Below, piece by piece: positions 33,902 to 41,772 of a stretch of DNA of 41,772 nucleotides. The DNA is from an uncultured Varibaculum sp. (GTDB lineage: Bacteria > Actinomycetota > Actinomycetes > Actinomycetales > Actinomycetaceae). Made by a program: the position numbers and the translations under genes. The DNA is taken from NCBI GenBank assembly GCA_947253735.1, contig CAMYAU010000001.1, positions 1 to 41,772 on the forward strand, in the 5' to 3' direction. The stretch's first letter is position 1. Each line of letters opens with the position of its first letter. The notes under the pieces are model-generated. The model saw nothing but the letters and a program-made list of their open reading frames with translations. It was not told the DNA's origin and did no database searches.

Positions 33902-35071
33902 TTAGCCCCCCACCTTTTTCCATTTACCGGCCACTTGTACCACTCGTCCATCCATTTCCAGGTTACCCATTATCGCGGCCACTTCTTCTATGGCTGCCCC
34001 GCTGGCACGGGCAATTGCCTCCACACTAAGCGGTCTGCACAGCCCAGTAGCATCCAAAATCCGCGCACTCAAAGGATCCAGGCCATCAAGGTAGCCTGGT
34101 TGTACTCGGGTACGATCACTGGTGACCGTCCCCAAAGGTGCGATCATTTCTAATATATCCTCGGCACCGCTAATCAAAGTGGCCCCGTCTCTAATTAACT
34201 GGTTGGAACCTGCCCATTCGCATTGATTAATCGGGCCGGGTACTGCTCCTACTTGCCGTCCCAGCTCCATACTGTGCCGGGCAGTATTAAGGGCTCCCGA
34301 GCGAAAACCCGCCTGGATTACCACTGTTGCACCTGATAGCGCCGCTATTAACCGATTGCGATCCAAGAATCGCCAACGGGTAGGACGGGCTCCGGGTGGG
34401 TATTGGCTGAGCAACAGGCCGCTGCGGGCAATCTCTTTAAACATCTCGCTATTTGAGGCCGGGTAAGGACGATCCAGTCCCCCAGCTAGCAGACTAATAG
34501 TAGGGGTTTTGGCTCGCAGACACGCCTGGTGAACCAGGCGATCTACCCCGTATGCTCCCCCAGATACTAGGGTCATCCCCTCTCCGGCGCAGCGCCAGGC
34601 AAGTTCGGTGGCTATATCGTGTCCCAGATTAGAAACGGCGCGCGCCCCCACCATGGCCACGGTTTTATCACTGTTGTCATTGAGCAATGAGGTATCACCG
34701 AGTGCCCACAGCGCCCAAGGAGCATAGCTAAGATTATTGAACACTGCCGGCCAATCCGCGTCGCGACGAGTAACTAGCTGAAAACGCCCTCGGGAAAGCA
34801 TCTTTTCTAAGGCGGGTAAATCTAGGACTTCTAGGCGGCCCCGCCAGCGGGAAAAAGACTTACCCCATATATCAGCCCCTGTGCGTCGCAATAGCTCTAC
34901 CGGCAGATAGGTGTGCCAGCGCCCCGGATCATCACCGGCGGCACGGCGAGCAATTTGAAGCGCAGCAACTGGACCCAACTCATTCAGAAGCAGATCTGCC
35001 GCCGAATCGCCCGCCTCGGTTATGCGGGACCAGCAGGCACAGGCCAAACGGTACTGATAATTATCCTCCAT
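33902..35071 (-). CDS. dprA: DNA-processing protein DprA
   Basis: DprA binds single-stranded DNA and loads RecA during natural transformation. The 389-residue protein has an N-terminal helical region, then the Rossmann-like DprA fold (about 85-300) with VGARAVSNLGH, SGGAYGVDRLVHQACL, LLAGGLDRPYP, RFLDRNRLIAALS and GSLNTA-type GALNTARHSMELGRQVGAVPG. A C-terminal winged-helix-like segment follows (VEAIARASGAAIEEVAAIMGNLEMDGRV). CTAGGAG lies five bases before the ATG. It lies between comM and xerC as in other Actinobacteria. Confidence 0.96.
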   Translation of the reverse strand: MEDNYQYRLACACWSRITEAGDSAADLLLNELGPVAALQIARRAAGDDPGRWHTYLPVELLRRTGADIWGKSFSRWRGRLEVLDLPALEKMLSRGRFQLVTRRDADWPAVFNNLSYAPWALWALGDTSLLNDNSDKTVAMVGARAVSNLGHDIATELAWRCAGEGMTLVSGGAYGVDRLVHQACLRAKTPTISLLAGGLDRPYPASNSEMFKEIARSGLLLSQYPPGARPTRWRFLDRNRLIAALSGATVVIQAGFRSGALNTARHSMELGRQVGAVPGPINQCEWAGSNQLIRDGATLISGAEDILEMIAPLGTVTSDRTRVQPGYLDGLDPLSARILDATGLCRPLSVEAIARASGAAIEEVAAIMGNLEMDGRVVQVAGKWKKVGG

Positions 35072-35095
35072 GATGTCTCCTAGAAATTTTGTGAA

Positions 35096-36649
35096 CTAAT
35101 TGGGGCGTTGTGAAGTTCTAAGCGAATAGGCGAGACCAAAATCTTCTCTGCTAGGTTTATCTCGCCCATGAAGATCGGCAACCGTCCACGCTACCCGGCA
35201 GATGCGATCTGCTCCACGCATAGAGATTCGCCCGGAACCCACCAGCTGATCTAAGCGATTTTTGGTGGCGGAATCTAGCCGCTGTTTCAAAATGCGACTA
35301 GGTATTCGCGCGTTAAGGACTATTCCCTGCTCTTTCCAGCGCTCTTGCGCGCGTTCACGCGCCTGTAGCACCCGCTCCCGTACAGTTTTACTGCTTTCTG
35401 GAATCTCCGTTGTGGTTAAATCCGTGATTTTAGGGCGTCCCACTTGGCACTGCAGGTCGATGCGATCCATCAGAGGACCAGACAGCCGAGACAAATAACG
35501 TACCCGCTGGTAAGGAGTACATTTGCATTCTACTTCCGGCTGTCCCCACATCCCACAAGGACAAGGGTTGGCCGCAATCACCAGCTGGAAAGCTGCGGGA
35601 AAACTGGTTACTGCCCGCGAACGATGCACAGTTATTTTTGAGGTTTCCAGCGGCTGCCTTAAAGCATCTAGGCTACGGGTTTGAAACTCCGGGGCTTCAT
35701 CTAGGAATAGGACCCCACGGTGCGCTAAAGAAATCGCGCCAGGGGTAGCAATCCCACTTCCTCCCCCGATCAAAGCCGGGAGCGTAGCGGAATGGTGCGG
35801 GGCTATAAAGGGCGGGCAGCGTATTAGCCCGTTAGCGGGGATAAAAGTTCCTGCCAGCGAATGAATTGAGGTAACTTCCAAGGTTTCTTCATCATTTAAT
35901 GGCGGCAGAATTCCCGGTAGACACCGCGCCAGCATCGTTTTTCCGGCCCCGGGAACCCCGATAAAACTCAAATTATGTCCCCCGGCCGCGGCAATCTCTA
36001 AAGCTTGCCGCGCGAGAAAAGCACCCCGTACCTCTTGTAAATCGGGGGTTTCCTCTCCTGATGAGGATGGGATAACTTCCGGCGCAGCCGGTTTCTCTAA
36101 AGTTTTAAGCTGAGCTACCCGCTCTTTCATTTTCCGCATCCCCAGGTACAACAATGCTTCTACCAGGTGCGAAACCCCGATAATCTCTATTCCCTCGATT
36201 AGGGAGGCTTCGGAAACCGCCTCGGAGGCCACCATAACTTTTTTAAAACCGGCACGTCGCGCCGCCAAAACCTGCGGCAGGATTCCTTTTACCCGATAGA
36301 CCCGTCCATCCAGGCCTAGTTCCCCACAAAACGCCATCCCGGCCGTCCTTTTTTGCACCCCCTCATAGCGGGAAGCCACTACCGCCAGTGCAATCGGTAA
36401 ATCAAAACCGGAACCAGTCTTAGGTAGCTCCGCCGGGGAGAGATTGACCGTTAACCGAGTGGGTTCCCAGCGTAGACCCGTAGAGGCAATCGCGGCTTCT
36501 ACCCGAGAACGGGATTCGCGCAGCGAAGCGTCCGGCAAACCCACTAGAGCAAATGCGGGCAACCCTTGAGTATGATGCGCTTCGACTTTAATTAAATGCC
36601 CCTGCAAGCCCACCATGCCAAGAGCGAAACAAGTTCCGATTTGTGCCAT
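35096..36649 (-). CDS. comM: YifB/ComM family Mg-chelatase-like AAA+ ATPase
   Basis: The 517-residue protein has an N-terminal lid domain (GLQGHLIKVEAHHTQGLPAFALVGLPD), the AAA+ ATPase core with Walker A GVPGAGKT, Walker B GVLFLDEAPEF and sensor NPCPCGMWG, and a C-terminal Mg-chelatase domain. ComM is a hexameric helicase that promotes branch migration in natural transformation. The family is also present in bacteria not known to be competent. Its ATG overlaps the end of yraN by the TGAGATG arrangement, so the two are coupled. Confidence 0.95.
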   Translation of the reverse strand: MAQIGTCFALGMVGLQGHLIKVEAHHTQGLPAFALVGLPDASLRESRSRVEAAIASTGLRWEPTRLTVNLSPAELPKTGSGFDLPIALAVVASRYEGVQKRTAGMAFCGELGLDGRVYRVKGILPQVLAARRAGFKKVMVASEAVSEASLIEGIEIIGVSHLVEALLYLGMRKMKERVAQLKTLEKPAAPEVIPSSSGEETPDLQEVRGAFLARQALEIAAAGGHNLSFIGVPGAGKTMLARCLPGILPPLNDEETLEVTSIHSLAGTFIPANGLIRCPPFIAPHHSATLPALIGGGSGIATPGAISLAHRGVLFLDEAPEFQTRSLDALRQPLETSKITVHRSRAVTSFPAAFQLVIAANPCPCGMWGQPEVECKCTPYQRVRYLSRLSGPLMDRIDLQCQVGRPKITDLTTTEIPESSKTVRERVLQARERAQERWKEQGIVLNARIPSRILKQRLDSATKNRLDQLVGSGRISMRGADRICRVAWTVADLHGRDKPSREDFGLAYSLRTSQRPN

Positions 36650-36650
36650 C

Positions 36651-37019
36651 TCAAATCCCCCGACAGTGGGTAATCAGGGGAGCTTTCCCGGCACTAGCAT
36701 CAATAGCAATCAGATCAATGCGTACTCCGCCTGCTCCTGCCATATCGGGATGGCGACTAAGCCAAAGACTCACCAATTGGCGCAAGCGGCAATATTTTTC
36801 GCGTCCTATTCCCCGCTTCGCTCCCCCATATTGCTGGGTGGTACGCGTTTTTACCTCTGCAAATACCAGCCGAGTAGAGGTAGGATCGCGGCAAATAATA
36901 TCGACCTCCCCAAAGCGACACCGCCAGTTACGATCAATTATTTGATACCCGCATTCTGTAAGCATGCGGGCGGCCAGGTCCTCCCCTGCAGCACCGATTT
37001 CCCGATTTTTGGTTCCCAT
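36651..37019 (-). CDS. YraN family endonuclease-like protein (UPF0102)
   Basis: The 122-residue protein carries the nuclease-like core of the YraN family: GAAGEDLAARMLTECGYQIIDRNWRC, then GEVDII and FAEVKTR, the E-D-ExK arrangement of restriction-like nucleases. No activity has been established for the family. I chose the ATG at 37019 from family length; a TTG 11 codons upstream is possible, and neither has a strong ribosome binding site. The gene starts the run yraN-comM-dprA-xerC. Confidence 0.92.
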   Translation of the reverse strand: MGTKNREIGAAGEDLAARMLTECGYQIIDRNWRCRFGEVDIICRDPTSTRLVFAEVKTRTTQQYGGAKRGIGREKYCRLRQLVSLWLSRHPDMAGAGGVRIDLIAIDASAGKAPLITHCRGI

Positions 37020-37217
37020 GCTGTAAGGGTGGCGCAATACATGCGGGAACAAAACTTTTTATTTACCGGTCAAGGAAAACCGGGAGTGCACTCCCCCTTG
37101 GGGACATTTGAGGACAGACATCACCCTCCGCACCGCAAAGCCCACTCATCTTGGTGAAATCCGGCAAGCTAGCACAGGAGACGTGCTCTCTAAATGTAGC
37201 TAGCAGTCCCCGAATAA

Positions 37218-38774
37218 CTAGTTGTCTTGGTGAGGACTGCGGATCAAGTAGCTAAAGGCCCCCAAGGCAGCATTAGCGCCAGCCCCCAACGCAATCACGA
37301 TTTGTTTATGAGGAGTATCGGTGCAATCTCCAGCCGCAAAAATTCCCGGCTCCGAGGTTGCGCCACAGTTATCTACCTTGACGTAACCATCTGCCAACTC
37401 TACAGTTCCCTGTAACCAATCAGTATTGGGAATTGAGCCGATCTGCACAAAAATCCCATCTACCTGCAAATTTTGATTCTTACCTTCGGCATCAATGTAT
37501 TCTAAACCGGTAACTCGATGGCCATCACCCAGCACCTTAGTGGTATTGGCAGAATTGATTACCTTAACATTAGGATGCTTCACCAGGCGATCCACCAGTA
37601 CCTTATCGGCTTTCAGCTGGTCAGCAAGATCAATCACGGTGACTTCGCGAGCCAGTGCCGCCAAGTCAATAGCGGCTTCTAACGCCGAGTTTCCTCCCCC
37701 CATAACTGCAACTTTACGATCGGCAAACAGTGGCCCATCACAGTGGGGACAGAAGGTTACCCCCCGGTTCAGATATTGTTCTTCTCCGGGAATCTCTAGA
37801 CGTCTAAAACTGGTTCCCACGCAAAGCACTACTGAGCGTGCTTGTAGCTGCGCTCCCCCCTCGGTAATAACCGGGATTAGCCCGTCCTCTCCCCGTTTTC
37901 CGATTTTCTCTACCTTGAGTCCACCTATTTGCTCAATAGCGTAATCTCGTAGGTTGGCCTGGAAGGTTGCCGCCAGCTCTTCCGGTTGGACCCGCTCGAG
38001 AGTAATCAGGTTTTCGATCTGACCACCCTCTAGTACTTGCCCCCCGATACGGTCTGCTACGATCCCGACTCGCAACTGTTTGCGCGCAGCATAAACTGCA
38101 GCAGCGGTGGCAGCCGGACCACCGCCTATCACCAGCACATCGAAAGGCTCCAGGGCATTCAAACGCTTCAAGCGTAGCCCGGTCATCCCCCGCCCAATCT
38201 TGGCCACGATCTGTTCGAGGTTCACTCTGCCCTGTAAGAACACTTCCCCATCTTTTAGTACTGTGGGCACGGACTGCAGGTGGTTATGCTCGAACTCTTC
38301 CCAGAAAGTTCCTCCATCTACAGTGGTGTGTTTAATCAGAGGATTAAGTACCGAAATCGCGTTCAAGGATTGCACCACATCGGGGCAATTCATACAGGAA
38401 AGCGAAACATAGGTAGTGAGTTCCGCAGGTTCGTCTATCTCTTTAATCGCGGCAATAATATCGGCATCGGCCTTCACCGGATGCCCCCCTACCTGCAGTA
38501 ACGCAAGGATGAAACTATTGAACTCGGTCCCGGTAGGCACCCCTGCAAAACGCACGTTAATATCGGAATCAACTCGCCGAATCGCAAAAGAAGGTTTGCG
38601 CGGATTTTCTTCCCATTTAACCTGAATCAGATCCGACAATCCCGCAATCTGGTGCAAAATCTCGGAGGTCTGCTTGGAGTGTTCACTGTAATCAAGCGAG
38701 GTGGCCAGCTCAATCGGGTATTTAATCAACCCAATAACTTGTTTTACCTGGTCAAGTATTTTTTCTTCTAGCAT
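37218..38774 (-). CDS. ahpF: Alkyl hydroperoxide reductase subunit F
   Basis: AhpF is the NADH-dependent flavoprotein that reduces AhpC. The 518-residue protein has the N-terminal double thioredoxin fold with redox pair Cys127/Cys130 (SCMNC), a FAD-binding motif GGGPAATAAA near residue 217, the second redox pair Cys342/Cys345 (FCPHCDG) and an NADH-binding GGGNSALEAAIDLA. Positions agree closely with the enterobacterial enzyme. It starts two bases after the ahpC stop, so the pair forms one operon. The AhpC-AhpF pairing differs from the AhpC-AhpD system of mycobacteria. Confidence 0.97.
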   Translation of the reverse strand: MLEEKILDQVKQVIGLIKYPIELATSLDYSEHSKQTSEILHQIAGLSDLIQVKWEENPRKPSFAIRRVDSDINVRFAGVPTGTEFNSFILALLQVGGHPVKADADIIAAIKEIDEPAELTTYVSLSCMNCPDVVQSLNAISVLNPLIKHTTVDGGTFWEEFEHNHLQSVPTVLKDGEVFLQGRVNLEQIVAKIGRGMTGLRLKRLNALEPFDVLVIGGGPAATAAAVYAARKQLRVGIVADRIGGQVLEGGQIENLITLERVQPEELAATFQANLRDYAIEQIGGLKVEKIGKRGEDGLIPVITEGGAQLQARSVVLCVGTSFRRLEIPGEEQYLNRGVTFCPHCDGPLFADRKVAVMGGGNSALEAAIDLAALAREVTVIDLADQLKADKVLVDRLVKHPNVKVINSANTTKVLGDGHRVTGLEYIDAEGKNQNLQVDGIFVQIGSIPNTDWLQGTVELADGYVKVDNCGATSEPGIFAAGDCTDTPHKQIVIALGAGANAALGAFSYLIRSPHQDN

Positions 38775-38776
38775 GT

Positions 38777-39340
38777 TTATAGCTTCCCAGAGAGATCAAA
38801 GGTCGGGGTAATAGTACTCTCCCCCAAGTCCCAATTCGCGGGGCAAACTTCATCGGGATGGTCATAAATATACTGTGCCGCTCGCACTTTCCGCAGCAGT
38901 TCCCCTGCGCTGCGGCCGACTGCATCGGAAGTGGTCTCTACGTATTGGACAATCCCACTGGGGTCAATCAGGAAGGTACAACGATAGGCGCACCCGGATT
39001 CTTCATCCAAGGCTCCAAAGGCCCGTGAAATCTTCCCGGTCGGGTCGGCCACCATCGGGAAGGAAATCTTTTGGATTCGCTTGGAACTGTCATGCCAGGC
39101 CTTGTGAGAATGATGCTTATCGGTAGAGACCGAGTAGACCTCTACCCCCATCCGCTGCAGCTGGGCATAATTGTCGGCTAGGTCCTCTAACTCGGTGGGA
39201 CAAACATAGGAAAAATCTGCCGGATAGAAGAAAACAATCGCCCATTTATCGCGGTAATCCTCACTGGATACATCCACAAAGGAGTCATTGTAGAACGCTA
39301 TCCCGGACCAGTCCGGCGCTACAGTATTGATCTTGGACAC
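38777..39340 (-). CDS. ahpC: Alkyl hydroperoxide reductase subunit C (peroxiredoxin)
   Basis: This typical 2-Cys peroxiredoxin reduces hydrogen peroxide and organic hydroperoxides. The 187 residues carry the peroxidatic Cys47 in DFSYVCPTE and the resolving Cys166 in DEVCPANWD. The start is GTG at 39340 with AGAGG six bases upstream. ahpF follows directly. The 109 bases upstream, before the DUF2469 stop at 39450, include an AT-rich patch that should hold the promoter, but I see no operator I could name with confidence. Confidence 0.98.
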   Translation of the reverse strand: MSKINTVAPDWSGIAFYNDSFVDVSSEDYRDKWAIVFFYPADFSYVCPTELEDLADNYAQLQRMGVEVYSVSTDKHHSHKAWHDSSKRIQKISFPMVADPTGKISRAFGALDEESGCAYRCTFLIDPSGIVQYVETTSDAVGRSAGELLRKVRAAQYIYDHPDEVCPANWDLGESTITPTFDLSGKL

Positions 39341-39449
39341 TGTCAGCCTCTTTCGCCTTTAAACCATCGTTAGATGCCTAATACTTTACTTATATGGTAA
39401 CAGCCGACCGTCGCCCCGGTTAGCCAAATACCGAAAGCAGACAGGTATT

Positions 39450-39755
39450 TTAGATAGTTATTTCCGATTCGGGCAGTTTTTCCACGTTAATGTCTTTAAA
39501 AGAGTAAACCTTGACTCGATTAACAAAACGGGAGGGACGGTAAATATCCCATACCCAGGCATCTTGCAAAGTTACTTCAAAGAACACATCCCCACCGTTA
39601 TTGTGCATTTGCACGTCTACCTGGTTCGCCAGGTAGAAACGGCGATCGGTTTCCACCACATATTTGAAGATAGAAACCACGTCACGGTACTCGCGAAACA
39701 GGGCAAGTTCCTGATGATTCTCATATGCCTCTAGATCTTCGATGCCCAATGTCAT
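39450..39755 (-). CDS. DUF2469 family protein
   Basis: The ~101-residue acidic protein matches actinobacterial DUF2469: IEDLEAYE, ELALFREYRDVVSIFKYVVETDRRFYLAN, then FFEVTLQDAWVWDIYRPSRFV and VKVYSFKDINVEKL. The function is unknown. The ATG at 39755 overlaps the rnhB stop (ATGA). AAGGG abuts that ATG, whereas a TTG two codons later (39749) has ideal spacing and gives MGIEDLEAYE, which lines up exactly with the family N-terminus, so the real start may be the TTG. Confidence 0.93.
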   Translation of the reverse strand: MTLGIEDLEAYENHQELALFREYRDVVSIFKYVVETDRRFYLANQVDVQMHNNGGDVFFEVTLQDAWVWDIYRPSRFVNRVKVYSFKDINVEKLPESEITI

Positions 39756-40591
39756 CCCTTCTGACTGCTGAAAACTTTCGGAGGCTGCGCCTGTTTTTCG
39801 CGGCGGACCTGCCAGGCTTTCGCCAAGGCCGCAGAGGATACCCCCTGTAATTTCCAGCTGAGGCGATGACAAGAATCTAGCCCCATTTTCGCGATTGCCT
39901 GCAGATGCTGCGCGGACGCATATCCCTTATTTTTTGCCCAACCATACCCGGGATCGGATAGGTCACTCATTAGTCTATCTCGAGTAACTTTTGCTAATAC
40001 GGAGGCAGCAGCGATAACCACTGATTTTCCGTCTCCCTTAACCACGGTAGTGACTTCCCGGGCTATTTCCGTTTGCGCGGACGCACTAGGATCTGGTTTC
40101 GGCAAGCCTGAGCTAGCGGTCGCGAATAAATCCGTAGGGGCGGACAGATAGTCAAAACTGCCATCTAGGAGCAGTAGTCGCGGAGAAAAGCCCTTTTCTC
40201 CCAGTGCTTCTAAGGCGCGGAAGGCAGCGAGCCGCAGGGCGGGGGTTAACCCCTCTTTATCGATTTCTTCGGCACTGGCCATTCCGACTGCCCAGGCTGC
40301 TGGCCAGGCGGAAAGTTCGTCAAACATTTCTTCACGCCGCCGTGGAGTTAACTGTTTTGAGTCGGTTAAACCAGCTGGGGGTGGTCCCTCACTGCCATCT
40401 ATTACTGCTATTCCCACCGCCAGGGGGCCGGCAATCGCGCCGCGCCCAACCTCATCAATGCCTGCAACACATCGCAATCGGGAAAGGGATGTAGGTGAGG
40501 AAAGGGCTTGCTGAGCCGGCTCAGCCCCAAATATTTCTTGGGAACGCTGCAGGAGGGAAAGCTCTAGCTCTCGGCTAGGTACGGTTGCCAT
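39752..40591 (-). CDS. rnhB: Ribonuclease HII
   Basis: RNase HII cleaves RNA in RNA/DNA hybrids and removes single ribonucleotides from DNA. The 279 residues show the active-site start GIDEVGRGAIAGPL, the third acidic residue in LLLDGSFDYL and the C-terminal acidic residue in KVTRDRLM. The protein is longer than many relatives because of extra residues at both ends and a Ser/Pro-rich insertion after the third motif (about 150-175). It lies one base after lepB and overlaps DUF2469, as in mycobacteria. Confidence 0.96.
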   Translation of the reverse strand: MATVPSRELELSLLQRSQEIFGAEPAQQALSSPTSLSRLRCVAGIDEVGRGAIAGPLAVGIAVIDGSEGPPPAGLTDSKQLTPRRREEMFDELSAWPAAWAVGMASAEEIDKEGLTPALRLAAFRALEALGEKGFSPRLLLLDGSFDYLSAPTDLFATASSGLPKPDPSASAQTEIAREVTTVVKGDGKSVVIAAASVLAKVTRDRLMSDLSDPGYGWAKNKGYASAQHLQAIAKMGLDSCHRLSWKLQGVSSAALAKAWQVRREKQAQPPKVFSSQKG

Positions 40592-40592
40592 T

Positions 40593-41345
40593 TTAGGGAG
40601 CAGGGGGAACCGCCGCGAATGCGTCGGTGTTTTTAATTGTCGACAGGTGATTAAGAGGCCACATGATAGCGAATGCTCTCCCGGTAACCTGATCCAGCGA
40701 GACGAATCCCCGCGAAGGTTCTTTCATATGGAAACGCGAGTCTTCTGAATTGGAGCGGTTATCGCCCATCACCCAAAGTTTTCCGGCCGGAACGGTGACA
40801 TCGAATTTGATTAACGAGGGCGCGCTGCCAGGGTTAATGTAACCGGTTTCGTCTACGCTCACTCCGTTAACTTTCAATCTGCCGTTGGTGTCGCAGCATT
40901 GCACCCGATCTCCCGGCAGCCCCACAATCCGCTTAACCAGGTGGTTTTGGGAGTCATCGGGGCGCAGACCCACCCAAATCATTATCTTCCCAAATAGGGA
41001 AGGCCGGGGGGTGTCCGCATTGCGTTTAAGCCAGTTATCATCATCTTGGAAAACAATCACGTCCCCCCGGTTAAGTTGACGGTATTCGGGAACTAGTTTC
41101 GAAACAATGATGCGATCGTTGATTTGCAGGGTTTGTTCCATTGAAGAGGACGGAATCTGGAAGGCTTGCAGCAAAAAAGCTTTAATGATTGCCGAGATCG
41201 CCAGGGCTACCACCACCATCATTATGGTTTCGCGAATCATCAACCACCCTTTGGAGGGAGTTTTACGCACGCGTCGTCCGCTCCTTTTGGCTGGGCTATT
41301 TTCTGCCCTTCCCGCTAGGGGGCTTACGCCTCGAGTGTGTTCCAT
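40593..41345 (-). CDS. lepB: Signal peptidase I
   Basis: LepB cleaves signal peptides of exported proteins at the outer face of the membrane. The 250-residue protein has a basic cytoplasmic N-terminus, one transmembrane helix (about 39-60), catalytic Ser68 in PSSSMEQTL, catalytic Lys138 in HLVKRIVGLPGD, and the C-terminal box WVMGDNRSNSEDSR. I chose the ATG at 41345 because GGGAG lies seven bases upstream; further ATGs up to 41381 lack this. It lies between rplS and rnhB in the conserved order. Confidence 0.95.
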   Translation of the reverse strand: MEHTRGVSPLAGRAENSPAKRSGRRVRKTPSKGWLMIRETIMMVVVALAISAIIKAFLLQAFQIPSSSMEQTLQINDRIIVSKLVPEYRQLNRGDVIVFQDDDNWLKRNADTPRPSLFGKIMIWVGLRPDDSQNHLVKRIVGLPGDRVQCCDTNGRLKVNGVSVDETGYINPGSAPSLIKFDVTVPAGKLWVMGDNRSNSEDSRFHMKEPSRGFVSLDQVTGRAFAIMWPLNHLSTIKNTDAFAAVPPAP

Positions 41346-41393
41346 CGCTAAACTCCCGCCATCAACCAACATCTCCATCATGTCACATATAGC

Positions 41394-41424
41394 TAATCGG
41401 CTCTGCCATTGGCAGAGCCGATTA
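41394..41424 (-). terminator. Hairpin between rplS and lepB
   Basis: A perfect 14-bp stem (41394-41407 with 41411-41424) surrounds a 3-base loop, 13 bases after the rplS stop. No T tract follows on the minus strand, so it may attenuate, protect the rplS mRNA 3' end or terminate inefficiently rather than act as a classical terminator. Confidence 0.6.
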
Positions 41425-41437
41425 ACAAATAACGCTA

Positions 41438-41772
41438 TTAGGAGTCGCGACGCTCTTTAATACGAGCCGCTTTACCATGACGTTCACGCAGGTAGTAGAG
41501 TTTAGCGCGACGTACATCACCGCGGGTTACTACCTCGAGAGATTCGATGGTCGGCGAGTTTACCGGGAAGGTACGTTCTACCCCGATGCCGAAGCTAACT
41601 TTACGCACGGTGAAAGTCGCATTCGCTTGTTTCTTTCCGTGACGGGCGATTACTACCCCTTGGAATACCTGAATACGAGTGTTCCCACCCTCGGTGACGC
41701 GCACGTTTACTTTTACGGTGTCCCCGGCGCGAAAATCAGGTAGATCCGAGCGCTGGCTCTTCTGGTTAATCT
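41438..41772 (-). CDS. rplS: 50S ribosomal protein L19, 5' end outside the window
   Basis: L19 lies at the interface of the ribosomal subunits. The visible ~111 residues begin INQKSQRSDLPDFRAGDTVKV, which is internal to a normal L19, then continue through VRVTEGGNTRIQVFQGVVIARHG, FGIGVERTFPVNSP and the C-terminal RRAKLYYLRERHGKAARIKE. The frame is open through the window edge, so only the start is missing. The GTG at 41704 is an internal valine codon. Confidence 0.97.
   Translation of the reverse strand, partial: INQKSQRSDLPDFRAGDTVKVNVRVTEGGNTRIQVFQGVVIARHGKKQANATFTVRKVSFGIGVERTFPVNSPTIESLEVVTRGDVRRAKLYYLRERHGKAARIKERRDS

Noticed and set aside
1..41772. CRISPR arrays, insertion sequences or prophage genes
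   Set aside because: I found no regularly spaced identical repeats with unique spacers, no transposase and no phage structural genes; the only recombinase is the chromosomal XerC.

Overview
The window reads as a chromosomal segment of a facultatively anaerobic actinobacterium, most likely a member of the Actinomycetaceae (a Varibaculum/Mobiluncus/Actinomyces-like organism). This is an inference from gene families and gene order, not from a database search. The support is threefold. Several families are typical of Actinobacteria: DUF3052, DUF3145, DUF2469, a DivIVA-repeat protein and a homodimeric AceE. The order rplS-lepB-rnhB-DUF2469-yraN-comM-dprA-xerC-(M23)-rpsB-tsf-pyrH-frr-cdsA-rlmN-dxr-rseP-ispG matches the mycobacterial arrangement as I remember it. 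Base composition is moderate for the phylum.

Layout. 1-8177 (+) holds the cytochrome bd module: the 3' part of cydA, cydB, a strong terminator, a repeat-rich gap, then cydD-cydC and an overlapping DosS/DevS-like GAF sensor kinase. 8204-12842 (-) holds lactate dehydrogenase, then hflX-dinG. 13083-13704 (+) holds tRNA-Val(TAC), an array of hairpins and a small four-helix membrane protein. 13717-17728 has DUF3052 (-), divergent from aceE, followed by a DUF4298 gene. 17906-18839 (-) encodes DUF3145 and an acyl-carrier-like protein that seems to lack the phosphopantetheine serine. 19386-31869 (-) is a long run of core genes: rpsB-tsf, pyrH-frr-cdsA-rlmN-divIVA-like, dxr-rseP-ispG and proS-def. A divergent M23 peptidase gene faces rpsB at 32290. 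32988-41772 (-) holds rplS (5' end outside the window), lepB, rnhB, DUF2469, ahpC-ahpF, yraN, comM, dprA and xerC.

Physiology. Cytochrome bd with its CydDC exporter, a putative oxygen/redox sensor kinase, L-lactate dehydrogenase, pyruvate dehydrogenase E1 and an AhpC/AhpF peroxidase pair suggest a cell that moves between fermentation and low-oxygen respiration. The MEP isoprenoid genes dxr and ispG flank the site-2 protease gene rseP. Translation, ribosome recycling, RNA modification and phospholipid synthesis genes surround them.

The least ordinary parts are non-coding. Three intergenic copies of an ~85-95 nt element (2585-2668, 19269-19361, 21914-22002) share a core of about 55 nt. Each core is enclosed by a long stem whose sequence differs from copy to copy while staying base-paired. 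Downstream of tRNA-Val, an ~85-nt unit occurs twice in tandem; its four hairpins again change sequence but keep pairing. Both patterns point to selection on structure rather than sequence and are the best candidates for something undescribed. Other items of interest are the serine-less carrier protein beside DUF3145, the orphan DosS-like kinase joined to cydDC, the ~300-nt structured rpsB leader, a possible ATA start of hflX and a 39-codon ORF with a strong ribosome binding site.
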